Source of the DNA: Streptomyces musisoli
GTDB lineage: Bacteria; Actinomycetota; Actinomycetes; Streptomycetales; Streptomycetaceae
Reading direction: 5' to 3'
Assembly: GCF_016741855.1 (NCBI RefSeq)
Contig: NZ_JAERRH010000003.1
Coordinates: 248,001 to 312,000, forward strand
Length of the DNA stretch: 64,000 bases
Shown piece by piece: positions 42,613 through 53,700 of this stretch (its first letter is position 1; every line of letters begins with the position of its first letter). The translations under genes and the position numbers were made by a program. The notes beneath the pieces were generated by a model. That model had not been told where the DNA came from, did no database searches, and saw only the letters and a program-made list of their open reading frames with translations.

Positions 42613-43380
42613 ATGCCGCACCGCTTCTCCGGCCGCACCGCACTCGTCACCGGCGCCGGCTCCGGCATCGGCCGCGGGGTCGCCCTCGCGTTCGCCCGGG
42701 AGGGTGCCCACGTCGTCGTCGCCGGCCGGCGCCGCGAGCCGCTCGACGAGACCGTCGCCCTGATCGAGCGCGAGGGCGGCAAGGCGCTCGCCGTCACCGC
42801 CGACGTCTCCCGCGCCGACGACGTGCGGGCCCTGGTGGCCGCCGCCGTGGACCGCTTCGGCTCCCTGGACGTCGCGGTGAACAACGCCGGCGTCCTCGAG
42901 GGCCGGGGGCAGACCGTGGGCGAGCTGGCCGAGGAGGACTGGCGGCGGATGCTCGACGTCAACGTCACCGGTGTCTTCCTCGCCCTGCGGGCCGAGATCG
43001 ACCGGATGCGCACCCAGCCGAACGGCGGCGCCATCGTGAACATCGCCTCCCGGATCGGCGTGCACAGCCGGCTGCCCCGCACCGCCGCCTACGCCGCCGG
43101 CAAGGCGGCCGTGTCGGTCCTCACCCGCGGCGCCGCGCTGGACCACATCGCCGACGGGGTGCGCATCAACGCCGTCAGCCCCGGCCCCACCGCCACGGAC
43201 ATGTCCTTCAAGCAGGGCGAGACGGAGGCCGGCCGGGCCGCGCGCATGCGCGCCGAGAGCCCGGTCGGCCGGGTCTCCACCGTCGAGGAGGTGGCCGCCG
43301 CGGTGCTGTACCTGGCCTCGGACGACGCGGCCTCGGTGGTCGGCGCGGACCTGGTCGTCGACGGCGGCGCCACGGCCTGA
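42613..43380 (+). CDS. Short-chain dehydrogenase/reductase (classical SDR)
   Basis: NAD(P)-dependent SDR, 255 residues, cytoplasmic. Cofactor loop TGAGSGIG (13-20), NNAG (90-93), catalytic triad Ser146, Tyr160 and Lys164 (NIASRIGV, AAYAAGK), plus the late PGPTATDM and DLVVDGGATA end that are typical of 3-ketoacyl-ACP reductase-like SDRs. ATG 42613 with AAGGGAA. Upstream the TetR operator copy ties it to the preceding regulator. The substrate is not visible. Confidence 0.93.
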   Translation: MPHRFSGRTALVTGAGSGIGRGVALAFAREGAHVVVAGRRREPLDETVALIEREGGKALAVTADVSRADDVRALVAAAVDRFGSLDVAVNNAGVLEGRGQTVGELAEEDWRRMLDVNVTGVFLALRAEIDRMRTQPNGGAIVNIASRIGVHSRLPRTAAYAAGKAAVSVLTRGAALDHIADGVRINAVSPGPTATDMSFKQGETEAGRAARMRAESPVGRVSTVEEVAAAVLYLASDDAASVVGADLVVDGGATA

Positions 43381-43391
43381 GCCCGGCCCCG

Positions 43392-43640
43392 TCAGTCGAT
43401 CCCGGACCGCTCCACCCCCGCCACGATCCACCGCTGGAGGACCGGGAACACCAGCAGCAGCGGCAGGACCGACCGGGCCGCCGCGACGAACAGCCCGTGC
43501 AGCCGCACGACCTGGGCGGTACTGAACGAGGACAGCGCCACCTGCACCGTCCAGGCGCTCTGGTCCCGCCCGATCACCAGCGGCCACGGGAAGGAGTTCC
43601 AGGCCCCCAGGAACACGACGGTCCCGACGGCCGCGAACAC
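43392..43640 (-). pseudogene. Remnant of a carbohydrate ABC permease (MalG/binding-protein-dependent)
   Basis: 82 codons matching only the C-terminal quarter of a sugar ABC transporter permease: LGAWNSFPWPLVIGRDQSAW then VLPLLLVFPVLQRWIVAGVERSG, which follow the pattern of MalG-type permeases (SWNDFLWPLI...LPLLLLFLLLQRYFVRG). The EAA loop and the first membrane segments are absent. It starts at GTG 43640 with no ribosome site and is tail to tail with the SDR gene. Most likely a fragment left by a deletion, not a functional protein. No other sugar-uptake genes remain here. Confidence 0.7.
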
Positions 43641-43668
43641 CGGACGGGCGTTGGGTGCGGCCGGGGTG

Positions 43669-44592
43669 TCAGCCGGCGGGAAGGTCCAGGCCGACCCCGG
43701 TCAGCCGCTCCGAGGCGGACCGGAGTGCCGCCGCCGCCCGGTCGTCCACGGTCCAGGGCGCCCGCCACGACGGCGCCGGCGCGCCCCGCCACATCGCGAA
43801 CGAGGGACCGAAGAAGGCGTCGGGCCGCACCCCGGGCGCGGTCGCCGCGTACAGCGTGGGCAGCGCCCCGGCCTCCGCCGACTGGGCGAACACGTGGTTG
43901 GCCAGCTCCCTCAGCCGCTCGGTGCCGCGCCGGCCTTCGGCCCGCGGACCGGCGGTCTGGAGGTTGGTGGCCGCGTACCCGGGGTGGGCGGCCACCGCCA
44001 GGAGGCGGCCGCCCAGCCGGTGCGCCAGCTCGTGCGTGAACAGCAGATTGGCGCTCTTGGACCGCGCGTAGGCGATCCAGCGGCGGTAGTTGCGGCGGCT
44101 GTTGGGATCGCGCAGGTCGACGTTGGCGAGGGCGTGCAGCATGCTGGAGACGGTGACCACCCGGGCCCCCGGAGCGGCCAGCAGCCGGGGCAGCAGCAGC
44201 CCGGTGAGCGCGAAGTGCCCGAGGTGGTTGACGCCGAACTGGGTCTCGAACCCGTCGGCGGTCGTCCCGTACGGTACGGCCATCACGCCGGCGTTGTTGA
44301 CGAGCAGGTCGATCCGGTCGTACGGCAACTCGTCCGCGAACGCCCGCACGGACGCCAGGTCCCCGAGGTCGAGCCGCCCGAACTCGGCGGCCGCCCCGGG
44401 CGCCTCCGCCAGCAGCCGGGCGACGGCCGCCCGCCCGCGCGCCTCGCTCCGGCACGCGAGCACCACCCGGGCGCCGCCGCGGGCCAGCTCCCGCGCGGTG
44501 ACGTAGCCGAGGCCGCTGTTGGCACCGGTGACGACGGCGACACGATCACCGAGGTCGGGGAGGTCGGCCACACCCCAGCTCGATCCGTTCAT
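43669..44592 (-). CDS. Short-chain dehydrogenase, retinol-dehydrogenase/LPOR-like
   Basis: 307-residue SDR from ATG 44592. Cofactor loop [23 protein letters not shown] at 99-104, catalytic Ser149/Ser150 (TVSSML), Tyr175 and Lys179 ([13 protein letters not shown]), and the C-terminal pattern [20 protein letters not shown] which is common in light-dependent-protochlorophyllide-reductase-like SDRs of Streptomyces. A longer frame back to 44982 is Pro/acid-rich and unlikely. Ribosome site weak (GGCGGA). It is separated by 373 bp from the cupin gene upstream on the same strand. Confidence 0.9.
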   Translation of the reverse strand: MNGSSWGVADLPDLGDRVAVVTGANSGLGYVTARELARGGARVVLACRSEARGRAAVARLLAEAPGAAAEFGRLDLGDLASVRAFADELPYDRIDLLVNNAGVMAVPYGTTADGFETQFGVNHLGHFALTGLLLPRLLAAPGARVVTVSSMLHALANVDLRDPNSRRNYRRWIAYARSKSANLLFTHELAHRLGGRLLAVAAHPGYAATNLQTAGPRAEGRRGTERLRELANHVFAQSAEAGALPTLYAATAPGVRPDAFFGPSFAMWRGAPAPSWRAPWTVDDRAAAALRSASERLTGVGLDLPAG

Positions 44593-44965
44593 CAGGGATC
44601 CGCCATCCTTCCTGGACACGCGACGCCTCGACACTACGGTCATCGGCGCGTGATCCCGTCCGGGACACGTACCACCGTCCGGGGGCGGCGGTACCGCCAC
44701 CGCGCGACCGGCGGCGGGCGAAGACACCACCACGGACGGCGGCGGCAGCAACAGCAGCAGCGGTGGCATCGGCTGCGAACTCGGCTGCTCCGCTGCCCGG
44801 GCCGCCGGCGAGGCGGCCCTGTGCCACCCCTGTGCGCCGGCGCCCCGGGCTACGACGCTCCTCCCGTCCTCCCCCTCCCCCTCCCCCTCGTCCTCGTCCT
44901 GATCCTCGTCCGGGGCGGGGACGGGGCGGCCTGCGAGCGGGCCGGGGCGGACGCCCGGCACCCGG
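44593..44965. other. Gene-free stretch with an orphan high-GC3 open frame
   Basis: 373 bp between cupin and SDR genes. It should hold the SDR promoter. On the plus strand a frame runs 44654-44902 with almost every third base G or C and residues [16 protein letters not shown] then [10 protein letters not shown], but with no start codon, so it may be the tail of a lost gene. The 3' end is a CCCCTC low-complexity run. No other feature seen. Confidence 0.4.
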
Positions 44966-45361
44966 TCAGTGGGCCTCGGCACGCTGCTCCTGGTACGTGC
45001 CGCGGCGGCGGGTGATCGACATCAGGTCGCTGGGGCCGTCAAGTTCGAGCCGGTGGGCACGGCCGCTCGGCACGATCACGGCGGTGCCCGGCCGCAGCCG
45101 CACCATCTCCTCCGTGCCGCCCTCCGCGGTGGGCCGGAAGTACAGGCGTGCCCCGCCGCTCAGGCAGCACACGGCCTCCTCGCCGTCGGGGTGTGTCTCC
45201 CAATGGTCGGCGTGCACGTCGGCGTCCGTCTCCACGTGGAAGGTGGCGAGCTGCCAGACACCGGGGTCGCCGTCCGTCATCCGCCGGGCACCTGCCCGGA
45301 CGTCGCCGTCGGGCCGGAATTGCAGCGCCGAGCCGAACAGGTCGACGGGGGTGGGGGTCAT
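44966..45361 (-). CDS. Cupin-domain small protein
   Basis: 131-residue single-domain cupin: [37 protein letters not shown] is the first half of the barrel, with the metal-type pattern HxDHW...EEAV, and [16 protein letters not shown] is the second (GxxxxxPxGxxH). It could be a metal-bound dioxygenase or isomerase, or a ligand sensor; no catalytic call can be made. It overlaps the pump's stop by four bases (ATGA), with GGAAGGAA upstream, so the pair is translationally coupled and expected to serve one function, perhaps processing or sensing a compound that the pump exports. Confidence 0.8.
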   Translation of the reverse strand: MTPTPVDLFGSALQFRPDGDVRAGARRMTDGDPGVWQLATFHVETDADVHADHWETHPDGEEAVCCLSGGARLYFRPTAEGGTEEMVRLRPGTAVIVPSGRAHRLELDGPSDLMSITRRRGTYQEQRAEAH

Positions 45362-46821
45362 GACGGGGTTCCTTCCAGTCGGGGTGCCTCGGCAGGGGTT
45401 GCCGCGGCGGGTGCGGTGGGGCCGGCCGTGCGGCGGCCGGGCAGGACGGTGAGCGCGACCACCGCCGCGAGTACGAACAGGGCCGCGGTGACGGCGAGGC
45501 CCAGCGCGTAGCCGCTGGTGAGCGCGGACGGGCCGGTGGGGTCGGCCGCCGTACCGGTGCGGTGCGCGGCGACCGTGGCCAGGACGGCCAGCCCGACGCA
45601 ACCGCCGAGCTGACGGGCGCTGTTCAGCACGCCGGAGGCCATGCCCGCCTCGCCAGGCCGGACGCCGGTGGTGGCGACGGCCGCCGCGGGCGCCAGCACC
45701 AGCCCGGCGCCGACACTGGTGAGCAGGGACGGACCGAGCACATCGGTGAGGAAGCCGCCGTGCGGGCTGAGGCACGCGAACCAGGCCAGGCCCGCGGCCG
45801 CGCACAGGGAGCCGGTGACCAGCGAGGCGCGGGGCGAACGGGCGGCGGTGACACGGGTCGCGACCGCGGTGCCCGCCACCAGGCCGGCGGAGAACGGCAG
45901 GAACGCGGCACCGGTCACCGCCGCGCCGAGGCCGAGGACCTGCTGGAGGTAGAGGGAGACGAAGTAGAAGGCGGTGAACTGCCCGGCGGCGGCGAGGAAC
46001 ACCAGCAGGTTCGCCCCGGCGACCGGGCGGCTGCGCAGCAGGCCGAGCCGGAGCAGTGGGGCGGAGGACCTGGACTCGACGGCGACGAAGGCGCCGAGCA
46101 GCACTCCCGCGACGGCGAGCGTCTCCCAGGTGGCGGCGGACGCCCAGCCCCTGGCGTCGGTCCGTACGACGCCGTACACCAGCAGCCCGACGCCGCCGGT
46201 GGACAGGACGGCACCGAGCAGGTCCGGCCGCTCGCGCCGGACCGGCCGGGGTTCGGCGGGCACGGCGGCGTACACCAGGGCGAGCGCCGCCGCGACGACG
46301 GGCAGGTTGACCAGCATCACCCAGCGCCAGCCGGCGTACTCGGTCAGCACGCCGCCGGCCAGCACGCCGAGCGCACCGCCCGCGGCGTTCACGGCGCTCC
46401 ACACGCCCAGCGCGCGGATGCGCCGGGGGCCCTCGGTGAAGGTGGTGGTCAGCAGTGCCAGCGCGGCCGGCGCGGTCGCGGCGGCGCCCACCCCCTGGCC
46501 CGCACGGGCGGCGACCAGTTGCCAGGGCTCCTGGGCCAGACCGCCGGCGAGCGAGCAGAGCCCGAAGACGGCCAGCCCCGCCGCGAACAGCCGGCGCCGG
46601 CCGAACAGGTCACAGGCCCGGCCGCCGAGCAGCAGGAACCCGCCGAAGGTGAGCGCGTACACGTGGACGACCCAGGACAGGTCGAGCGGGGCGAAGCCGA
46701 GCGCGGAGCGGATCTCCGGGAGGGCGACATTGACGACGGCCATGTCGAGGGCGACGACGAACTGGGCGACGGCGGCCGCCGCCAGCACCGCCCCCGGACG
46801 GCCGCGTAAGTTTTTATACAT
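45358..46821 (-). CDS. DHA2-family MFS efflux pump (EmrB/QacA-like)
   Basis: 487-residue, fourteen-helix drug:proton antiporter. Signature helix VVALDMAVVNVALPEIRSALGFAP, motif A GGRACDLFGRRRLFAAG, and antiporter motif region AAGGALGVLAGGVLTEY. With ATG 46821 the fifth codon is TTA, the rare leucine codon read by bldA tRNA in Streptomyces; the first codons (TAT AAA AAC TTA) are unlike the rest of the gene. If a GTG at 46788 is the true start, that codon falls in the leader. A 20-bp inverted repeat covers the ATG. Divergent to a TetR, so a repressor/pump pair. Confidence 0.92.
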   Translation of the reverse strand: MYKNLRGRPGAVLAAAAVAQFVVALDMAVVNVALPEIRSALGFAPLDLSWVVHVYALTFGGFLLLGGRACDLFGRRRLFAAGLAVFGLCSLAGGLAQEPWQLVAARAGQGVGAAATAPAALALLTTTFTEGPRRIRALGVWSAVNAAGGALGVLAGGVLTEYAGWRWVMLVNLPVVAAALALVYAAVPAEPRPVRRERPDLLGAVLSTGGVGLLVYGVVRTDARGWASAATWETLAVAGVLLGAFVAVESRSSAPLLRLGLLRSRPVAGANLLVFLAAAGQFTAFYFVSLYLQQVLGLGAAVTGAAFLPFSAGLVAGTAVATRVTAARSPRASLVTGSLCAAAGLAWFACLSPHGGFLTDVLGPSLLTSVGAGLVLAPAAAVATTGVRPGEAGMASGVLNSARQLGGCVGLAVLATVAAHRTGTAADPTGPSALTSGYALGLAVTAALFVLAAVVALTVLPGRRTAGPTAPAAATPAEAPRLEGTPS

Positions 46822-46830
46822 GTAAGAAAA
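46811..46830. promoter_or_regulatory. AT-rich inverted repeat over the pump start, candidate TetR operator
   Basis: TTTTTATACATGTAAGAAAA, 20 bp, perfect except for two positions on each side of the ACATGT core. It covers the ATG of the pump and lies 20 bp upstream of the divergent TetR start. Very AT-rich for this genome, so it also probably contains -10 elements. Confidence 0.55.
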
Positions 46831-46849
46831 CTAGCGCGCGACCTCCCCG

Positions 46850-47572
46850 ATGTCGACACCCGCTGCCCGGACTCCCCGCCGCCTGCGGGATGATGACCTC
46901 ATGCCGCCACCGCCCGCCCCCCGCAAGACCACCGGCCGGCCCGCCCGGATCTCGCTCGAGGAGATCATCCGAACGGCGCGCGGGATCGTGTCGCAGGACG
47001 GTGTGGACCGGCTGACGATGCGCCGGCTCGCCACGGAGATCGGCAGCACGCCGATGGCCCTCTACCACCACGTCCGGGACAAGGAGGAACTGCTCCTCCT
47101 CCTGCTGGACGACTACGCGGCCCGGACTTTGCGGCGCCCCGACCCGCCTCCCACCGACCCTCGCGACCGCGTGCTCACCGCCGCCACGGCCATCCACGAG
47201 GTGCTCGCCGCGTGTCCCTGGATCGTGGAGGTGCTGACGGCGGACGACCTCATGTCGACGTCCGCCCTCTGGTTCGTGGAACAGATCGTCGCCGGCCTGA
47301 CGGAGAGCGGCCTGAGCCTCGACGAGGCCGTGCACGGGTACCGCACGATCTGGTACTACACGGCCGGCGAGATCGTGGTCCGGGCGGCCTCGGCCCGCCG
47401 CCGCAGCGCCGACGCCCGCCCCACCTACCGCGACCAGATCTTCGCCGACCTCGACCCGGCGGACCTCCCCCGCCTGGCCGAGGCGGCCCCCCGCTGGGCC
47501 CCCCTGACGGCGCAGGACACCTACGAACGGGGCCTGCGGGCGCTGCTGAACGGGTTGCTGCACGACCGCTGA
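46850..47572 (+). CDS. TetR-family regulator (TetR_C type)
   Basis: 240-residue regulator, helix-turn-helix ISLEEIIRTARGIVSQDGVDRLTMRRLATEIGSTPMALYHHVRDKEELLLLLL (given here as IIRTARGIVSQDGVDRLTM and GSTPMALYHHVRDKEEL), the recognition form shared with tetracycline-type TetR. The C-terminal helices from about 90 follow the TetR_C pattern with WFVEQIVAGLTESGLSLDEAVHGYR. Start ATG 46850 has no clear ribosome site; an alternative ATG at 46901 (after GGGATGATGA) would shorten it by 17 residues. Most likely represses the divergent pump-cupin operon through the repeat at 46811. Confidence 0.88.
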   Translation: MSTPAARTPRRLRDDDLMPPPPAPRKTTGRPARISLEEIIRTARGIVSQDGVDRLTMRRLATEIGSTPMALYHHVRDKEELLLLLLDDYAARTLRRPDPPPTDPRDRVLTAATAIHEVLAACPWIVEVLTADDLMSTSALWFVEQIVAGLTESGLSLDEAVHGYRTIWYYTAGEIVVRAASARRRSADARPTYRDQIFADLDPADLPRLAEAAPRWAPLTAQDTYERGLRALLNGLLHDR

Positions 47573-47606
47573 GCGGACGTGGAAGCCCGATTCCACATGA
47601 TGCCCG

Positions 47607-47646
47607 AAGGGGCGGCATCCCCCGCACAGGGATGCCGCCCCTTCTT
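47607..47646. terminator. Very strong bidirectional terminator between TetR and ppdK
   Basis: Fifteen-base perfect arms AAGGGGCGGCATCCC and GGGATGCCGCCCCTT around a seven-base loop, followed by CTTCTTC. Works for both converging genes. Confidence 0.85.
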
Positions 47647-47724
47647 CTTCGTGCGCCGGGGCCGCCGCCGATCGGTGAGGGTCGGGGACCGACGGCGGCT
47701 CCGGGGTTCAACCGGCCCGCAGGG

Positions 47725-50445
<2,721 letters not shown>

Positions 50446-50579
50446 GGGTCTCGACTCCTTGAGGCCACGGTGGCTGCCCTGACGGCCAGGAACATACCCA
50501 GATCGAAGGTTCCTGGGTACGTGCACTTGCGCGTCATGCGCCCGTAACCACCCGTCCGCCAGCGGATCGAAAGTCAAAG

Positions 50580-50593
50580 CTTGGCAAGCCAAG
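50580..50593. promoter_or_regulatory. Inverted repeat CTTGGC-AA-GCCAAG
   Basis: Six-base arms, two-base spacer, 135 bp before the ppdK start. Core TTGGC...GCCAA resembles the site at 4235. Operator possible. Confidence 0.4.
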
Positions 50594-50647
50594 TCGCTCC
50601 GATGTTTTCACTTCTTGAACGCATGAGGGTCCACAGGTGCGGATTTC

Positions 50648-50661
50648 CGCTCATGTGAGCG
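50648..50661. repeat. 14-bp inverted repeat CGCTCA-TG-TGAGCG (first of a pair)
   Basis: Near-identical to the copy at 50749-50762, differing only in the central two bases. The two lie 101 bp apart and flank the strong hairpin at 50698-50724. Confidence 0.75.
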
Positions 50662-50697
50662 ACCCTCGACACGATTGATTTCGATCGATGAACGATC

Positions 50698-50724
50698 AAG
50701 GGGTGGCACCCAGTGCCACCCCTT
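50698..50724. terminator. Perfect 12-bp-stem hairpin upstream of ppdK
   Basis: AAGGGGTGGCAC-CCA-GTGCCACCCCTT. Likely the terminator of the ROK gene, which is transcribed towards it, though 127 bp after its stop; alternatively part of a small RNA or leader structure. No clear T-run in either direction. Confidence 0.65.
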
Positions 50725-50748
50725 GGAGAAGTGCAGTCGCCCATGATC

Positions 50749-50762
50749 CGCTCATCTGAGCG
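50749..50762. repeat. 14-bp inverted repeat CGCTCA-TC-TGAGCG (second of a pair)
   Basis: Partner of the element at 50648; same arms, other centre. Could be paired operator sites acting by looping, or a stem formed with its partner. Confidence 0.75.
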
Positions 50763-50850
50763 CACCCCTTATCAAGGGTGGCGAGAATCACGCTCCCACA
50801 GCGGGCCCGATTTCACCATGCGGACGTCGGTCCGAGCGGAAGAGCCCGTG

Positions 50851-52071
50851 TCACACGCCCATCGCGGCGAGCCGCTCCTCCACCCGCCCGGGCGCGTAGA
50901 GGTGCTCCACCACCAGCGCCCCTGCGCCGATCAGGCCGGCCCGTTCCCCGAGCCGGGAGGTGACGACGTCCAGGCGGGCCGTGGACCGGGGCAGCGCCCG
51001 CTGGTAGAGCAGTTCGCGCACGCCGGTCAGGAAGGGCGTCCCGGCCAGATCGCCGGCGATCATCAGCACGCCCGGGTTGAGCAGGGTCACCACCGTCGCC
51101 AGCACGTCCCCGACCCGGCGCCCGGCCTCCCGGGCGAGCGCGGCCGCCTCCGGGTGCCCGGCGGCCAGCAGGTCCCGCACGTCCGAGCCGGAGGTGGCCG
51201 GCACCCCGGCCGCGGCCAGCCGCCTGGCCACGGCACCGCCGCTCGCGACCGCCGCGAGACAGCCGGTCGAGCCGCACCGGCACAGCGCGTCGGTGCCGAC
51301 CCGGATGTGCCCGATGTCGCCCGCGCCGCCGTCGACGCCCCGGTAGACCGAGCCGTTCACGACCACCCCGGCACCGATGCCGGTGGAGACCTTGACCAGC
51401 ACGAAGGCCGTGCAGTCGGGGTGTCCGGTGCGCTGTTCGCCGTAGGCCATGAGGTTGGCGTCGTTGTCGACGAGGACCGGGACCGCGGCGGCGCCGGTGT
51501 GCTCGGTGAAGGCGCGGGACATGGTGCCCCGTATGTCGTGGCGGTCCCAGCCCGGCATGATCGGCGGCTGGACGACCCGGCCGGTGTCGCTGTCCACCGG
51601 GCCCGGCACCGCGAGCCCGATCCCGCACACTTCCTCCGCCCGGTGCCCCGCCTTGGTCAGCAGCTCGGCGAACCAGTGGCCCAGCTCGCCCAGGACGGCC
51701 TCGGGGCCGTCCTCGACCACCAGCGTGCCGGCGTGCTCGGCGAGGATCTCGCCCGTCAGGGAGAGGACGGCGGCGCGGGCGTGCCGGGTGTCCAGGTCGG
51801 CGGTGAGCACCACCGCGTGCGAGTCGTCGAACTCCAGGGTGATGGACGGGCGTCCGCCGAGCGGCGAGCCGACGGGGCCGCCGGCACCCTCACGCAGCCA
51901 GCCCGCCCGGAACAGCCGGTCCAGGCGCTGCCCGACGGTGGCCCGGGACAGTCCGGTCGCCTGCTGGAGCGCACCGCGCGTCACCGCCCGTCCGCTGCGC
52001 ACGAGTTCGAGCAGATCGCCGGCGCCCGCCTGGCTTCCGCTCCTGCCGGTCCGGCCCGGACGCCCCGTCAT
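50851..52071 (-). CDS. ROK-family transcriptional repressor
   Basis: 406-residue ROK regulator: an N-terminal winged helix (LLELVRSGRAVTRGALQQATGLSRATVGQRLDRL) joined to the kinase-like ROK fold. Zinc site GHIRVGTDALCRCGSTGCLAAVAS (CxCGxxGCL) is intact, and sugar-site residues DNDANLMAYGE and VSTGIGAGVVV are present. Such proteins sense sugars or sugar phosphates and repress sugar-use genes. It is divergent to the two carbohydrate enzyme genes, so these are its likely targets. I start at ATG 52071; a GTG at 52077 overlaps the G-rich ribosome site. Confidence 0.93.
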   Translation of the reverse strand: MTGRPGRTGRSGSQAGAGDLLELVRSGRAVTRGALQQATGLSRATVGQRLDRLFRAGWLREGAGGPVGSPLGGRPSITLEFDDSHAVVLTADLDTRHARAAVLSLTGEILAEHAGTLVVEDGPEAVLGELGHWFAELLTKAGHRAEEVCGIGLAVPGPVDSDTGRVVQPPIMPGWDRHDIRGTMSRAFTEHTGAAAVPVLVDNDANLMAYGEQRTGHPDCTAFVLVKVSTGIGAGVVVNGSVYRGVDGGAGDIGHIRVGTDALCRCGSTGCLAAVASGGAVARRLAAAGVPATSGSDVRDLLAAGHPEAAALAREAGRRVGDVLATVVTLLNPGVLMIAGDLAGTPFLTGVRELLYQRALPRSTARLDVVTSRLGERAGLIGAGALVVEHLYAPGRVEERLAAMGV

Positions 52072-52101
52072 GCGCACCCCCTTGTGTTCCTCAAGCCTGC
52101 A

Positions 52102-52129
52102 TTACATAGTGGGTTTTGCGTGTTAAATA
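52102..52129 (+). promoter_or_regulatory. Candidate promoter/operator of the GH operon
   Basis: TTACAT (52102), 16 bases, TAAATA (52124) lies 60 bp before the first gene. The pair GTTA (52122) and TAAC (52134), eight bases apart, overlaps the -10 and could be a ROK site. Weak evidence. Confidence 0.35.
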
Positions 52130-52191
52130 GACGTAACCCTACGGTGGCCCCAGCCAAACCCGGCCGGCCGGACGTCTTCGGGGAGTCCCGA

Positions 52192-53700
52192 GTGGAACGC
52201 ACCGCCCAGCTCACCGCCCGCCCCACCACGTACGGGGTCGCATACGATCCACCGGTCACGACGACGTCGCTGCACGCCAGAGCGGCCCGGGTGCTGGAGG
52301 CGAACTGGACGGGCGGCTCGACGGTCCCTTCCCGGAACCTGTACCCGCACCAGTGGTCCTGGGACTCCGCGTTCATCGCCATCGGACTGCGGCACGTCTC
52401 GCCGCTGCGGGCCCAGACGGAGCTGGAGACGCTGTTCGCGGCCCAGTGGGCCGACGGGCGCGTCCCGCACATCGTCTTCAACCCCTCCGTACCGCTCGAC
52501 GCGTACTTCCCGAGCCCCGACTTCTGGCGTTCCTCCACCGCCGGGCGCCCCGCGGGCGCCCCGCGCACCGTACAGACCTCCGGCATCGTGCAGCCACCGG
52601 TGCACGCGCTGGCGGCCTGGCTGGTGCACCGCGCCGACCCCGCGCTGTCCCGGACCCGCGGCTTCCTGGCCCGGATGTATCCGCGGCTGGCCGCCTGGCA
52701 CCGGTATCTGCTGCACCGGCGGGACCTGGGCGGCGCCGGCCTGGCCTGCGTCGTCCACCCGTGGGAGCAGGGCATGGACAACAGCCCCTGCTGGGACGCC
52801 CCGCTGGCCCGGATCACCCCGGCACCGGCCCGCTCCTTCCGCCGCGCCGACCTCGACCACGGCGCGGCCGAGGACCGGCCGACCGACCTGGACTACGGGC
52901 GGTACGTCCGGCTCGCCGCCGACTACCGGGACGGCGGGTACCGGGACGGCGGGTACCGGGACGGCCCGGGCGGCGAACACGACGCCGGGGGCGCGGAGTT
53001 CGCCGTGGAGGACCCGGCGTTCAACGCCCTGCTCATCGCCTCCGAACACGCCCTCGCGCGGATCGCCGAGGAGCTGGGCGCGGCCGGCTCCGCCCGCCGG
53101 GCCCGCGCCGAGCGGCTGACGGAGGCGCTGGTGACACGGTTGTGGGACGCGGAGGCCGGGATGTTCCTGTGCCGGGACCTGCGCGGCGGCGACGCCCTCG
53201 TACCCGAGCGCGGCGTCTGCGGGCTGATCCCGCTGCTGCTGCCCAGGCTCCCCCGCGACATCGCCGCCGCCCTCGTGCGCACCCTCCGCGGGCCGCACTT
53301 CTCGCTCGGCGACCGCACCCGGCTGGTCCCGAGCTACGACCTCCTCGGGGAGGCCTTCGACCCGCACCGGTACTGGCGCGGCCCGGCCTGGTTCAACACC
53401 AACTGGCTGCTGGAGCGCGGGCTGCGCGCGCACGGCGAGACGGCGGCGGCCGACGCCCTGCGCACGGCGCTGCTGCGGCTGGCCGACGCCACGGACTTCG
53501 CCGAGTACGTCGACCCGTACACCGGTGAGCCCTGCGGCGCGTCCGGCTTCGGCTGGACGGCGGCACTCGCACTCGACCTGTGCCACCGGCCGCCCGCACC
53601 ACACGAGCGTCAAAAGCTGGACAAGAGCCCACAAAACGACGTGTCCGCCGCGGACACCGGCACGTTCGACAGGAGTGACAGAGGAGGGGACCGGGGATGA
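52192..53700 (+). CDS. Glycoside hydrolase of GH63/MGH-like (alpha/alpha)6 type
   Basis: 502-residue cytoplasmic enzyme of the six-hairpin fold used by GH63, mannosylglycerate hydrolases and trehalases. Motifs: HQWSWDSAFIAIGL near residue 60, GRVPHIVFNPS, HPWEQGMDNSPCWD (catalytic acid region), and YWRGPAWFNTNWLLERGL near 395, with GFGWTAALALDL at the end. A GGYRD-type repeat (about 245-258) is a low-complexity insertion. The GTG start is preceded by GGGGAG. It overlaps the next gene by four bases (ATGA). Probably removes terminal glucose or mannose from small compatible-solute or glycan substrates; the substrate is unknown. Confidence 0.85.
   Translation: MERTAQLTARPTTYGVAYDPPVTTTSLHARAARVLEANWTGGSTVPSRNLYPHQWSWDSAFIAIGLRHVSPLRAQTELETLFAAQWADGRVPHIVFNPSVPLDAYFPSPDFWRSSTAGRPAGAPRTVQTSGIVQPPVHALAAWLVHRADPALSRTRGFLARMYPRLAAWHRYLLHRRDLGGAGLACVVHPWEQGMDNSPCWDAPLARITPAPARSFRRADLDHGAAEDRPTDLDYGRYVRLAADYRDGGYRDGGYRDGPGGEHDAGGAEFAVEDPAFNALLIASEHALARIAEELGAAGSARRARAERLTEALVTRLWDAEAGMFLCRDLRGGDALVPERGVCGLIPLLLPRLPRDIAAALVRTLRGPHFSLGDRTRLVPSYDLLGEAFDPHRYWRGPAWFNTNWLLERGLRAHGETAAADALRTALLRLADATDFAEYVDPYTGEPCGASGFGWTAALALDLCHRPPAPHERQKLDKSPQNDVSAADTGTFDRSDRGGDRG

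Larger units (their letters stand above)
50446..50850. promoter_or_regulatory. Palindrome-rich leader region between ppdK and the ROK gene
   Basis: 405 bp with no open gene. It holds the ppdK promoter side and several symmetric elements, each listed: CTTGGC-AA-GCCAAG at 50580, two near-identical 14-bp repeats at 50648 and 50749, and a perfect 12-bp-stem hairpin at 50698. The ROK stop is at its right edge. Confidence 0.6.

Noticed and set aside
50713-52191. N-terminal extension of the GH63-like frame over the ROK gene
   Set aside because: The minus-strand ROK gene has all family motifs; the extension has none, and GTG 52192 has a ribosome site.
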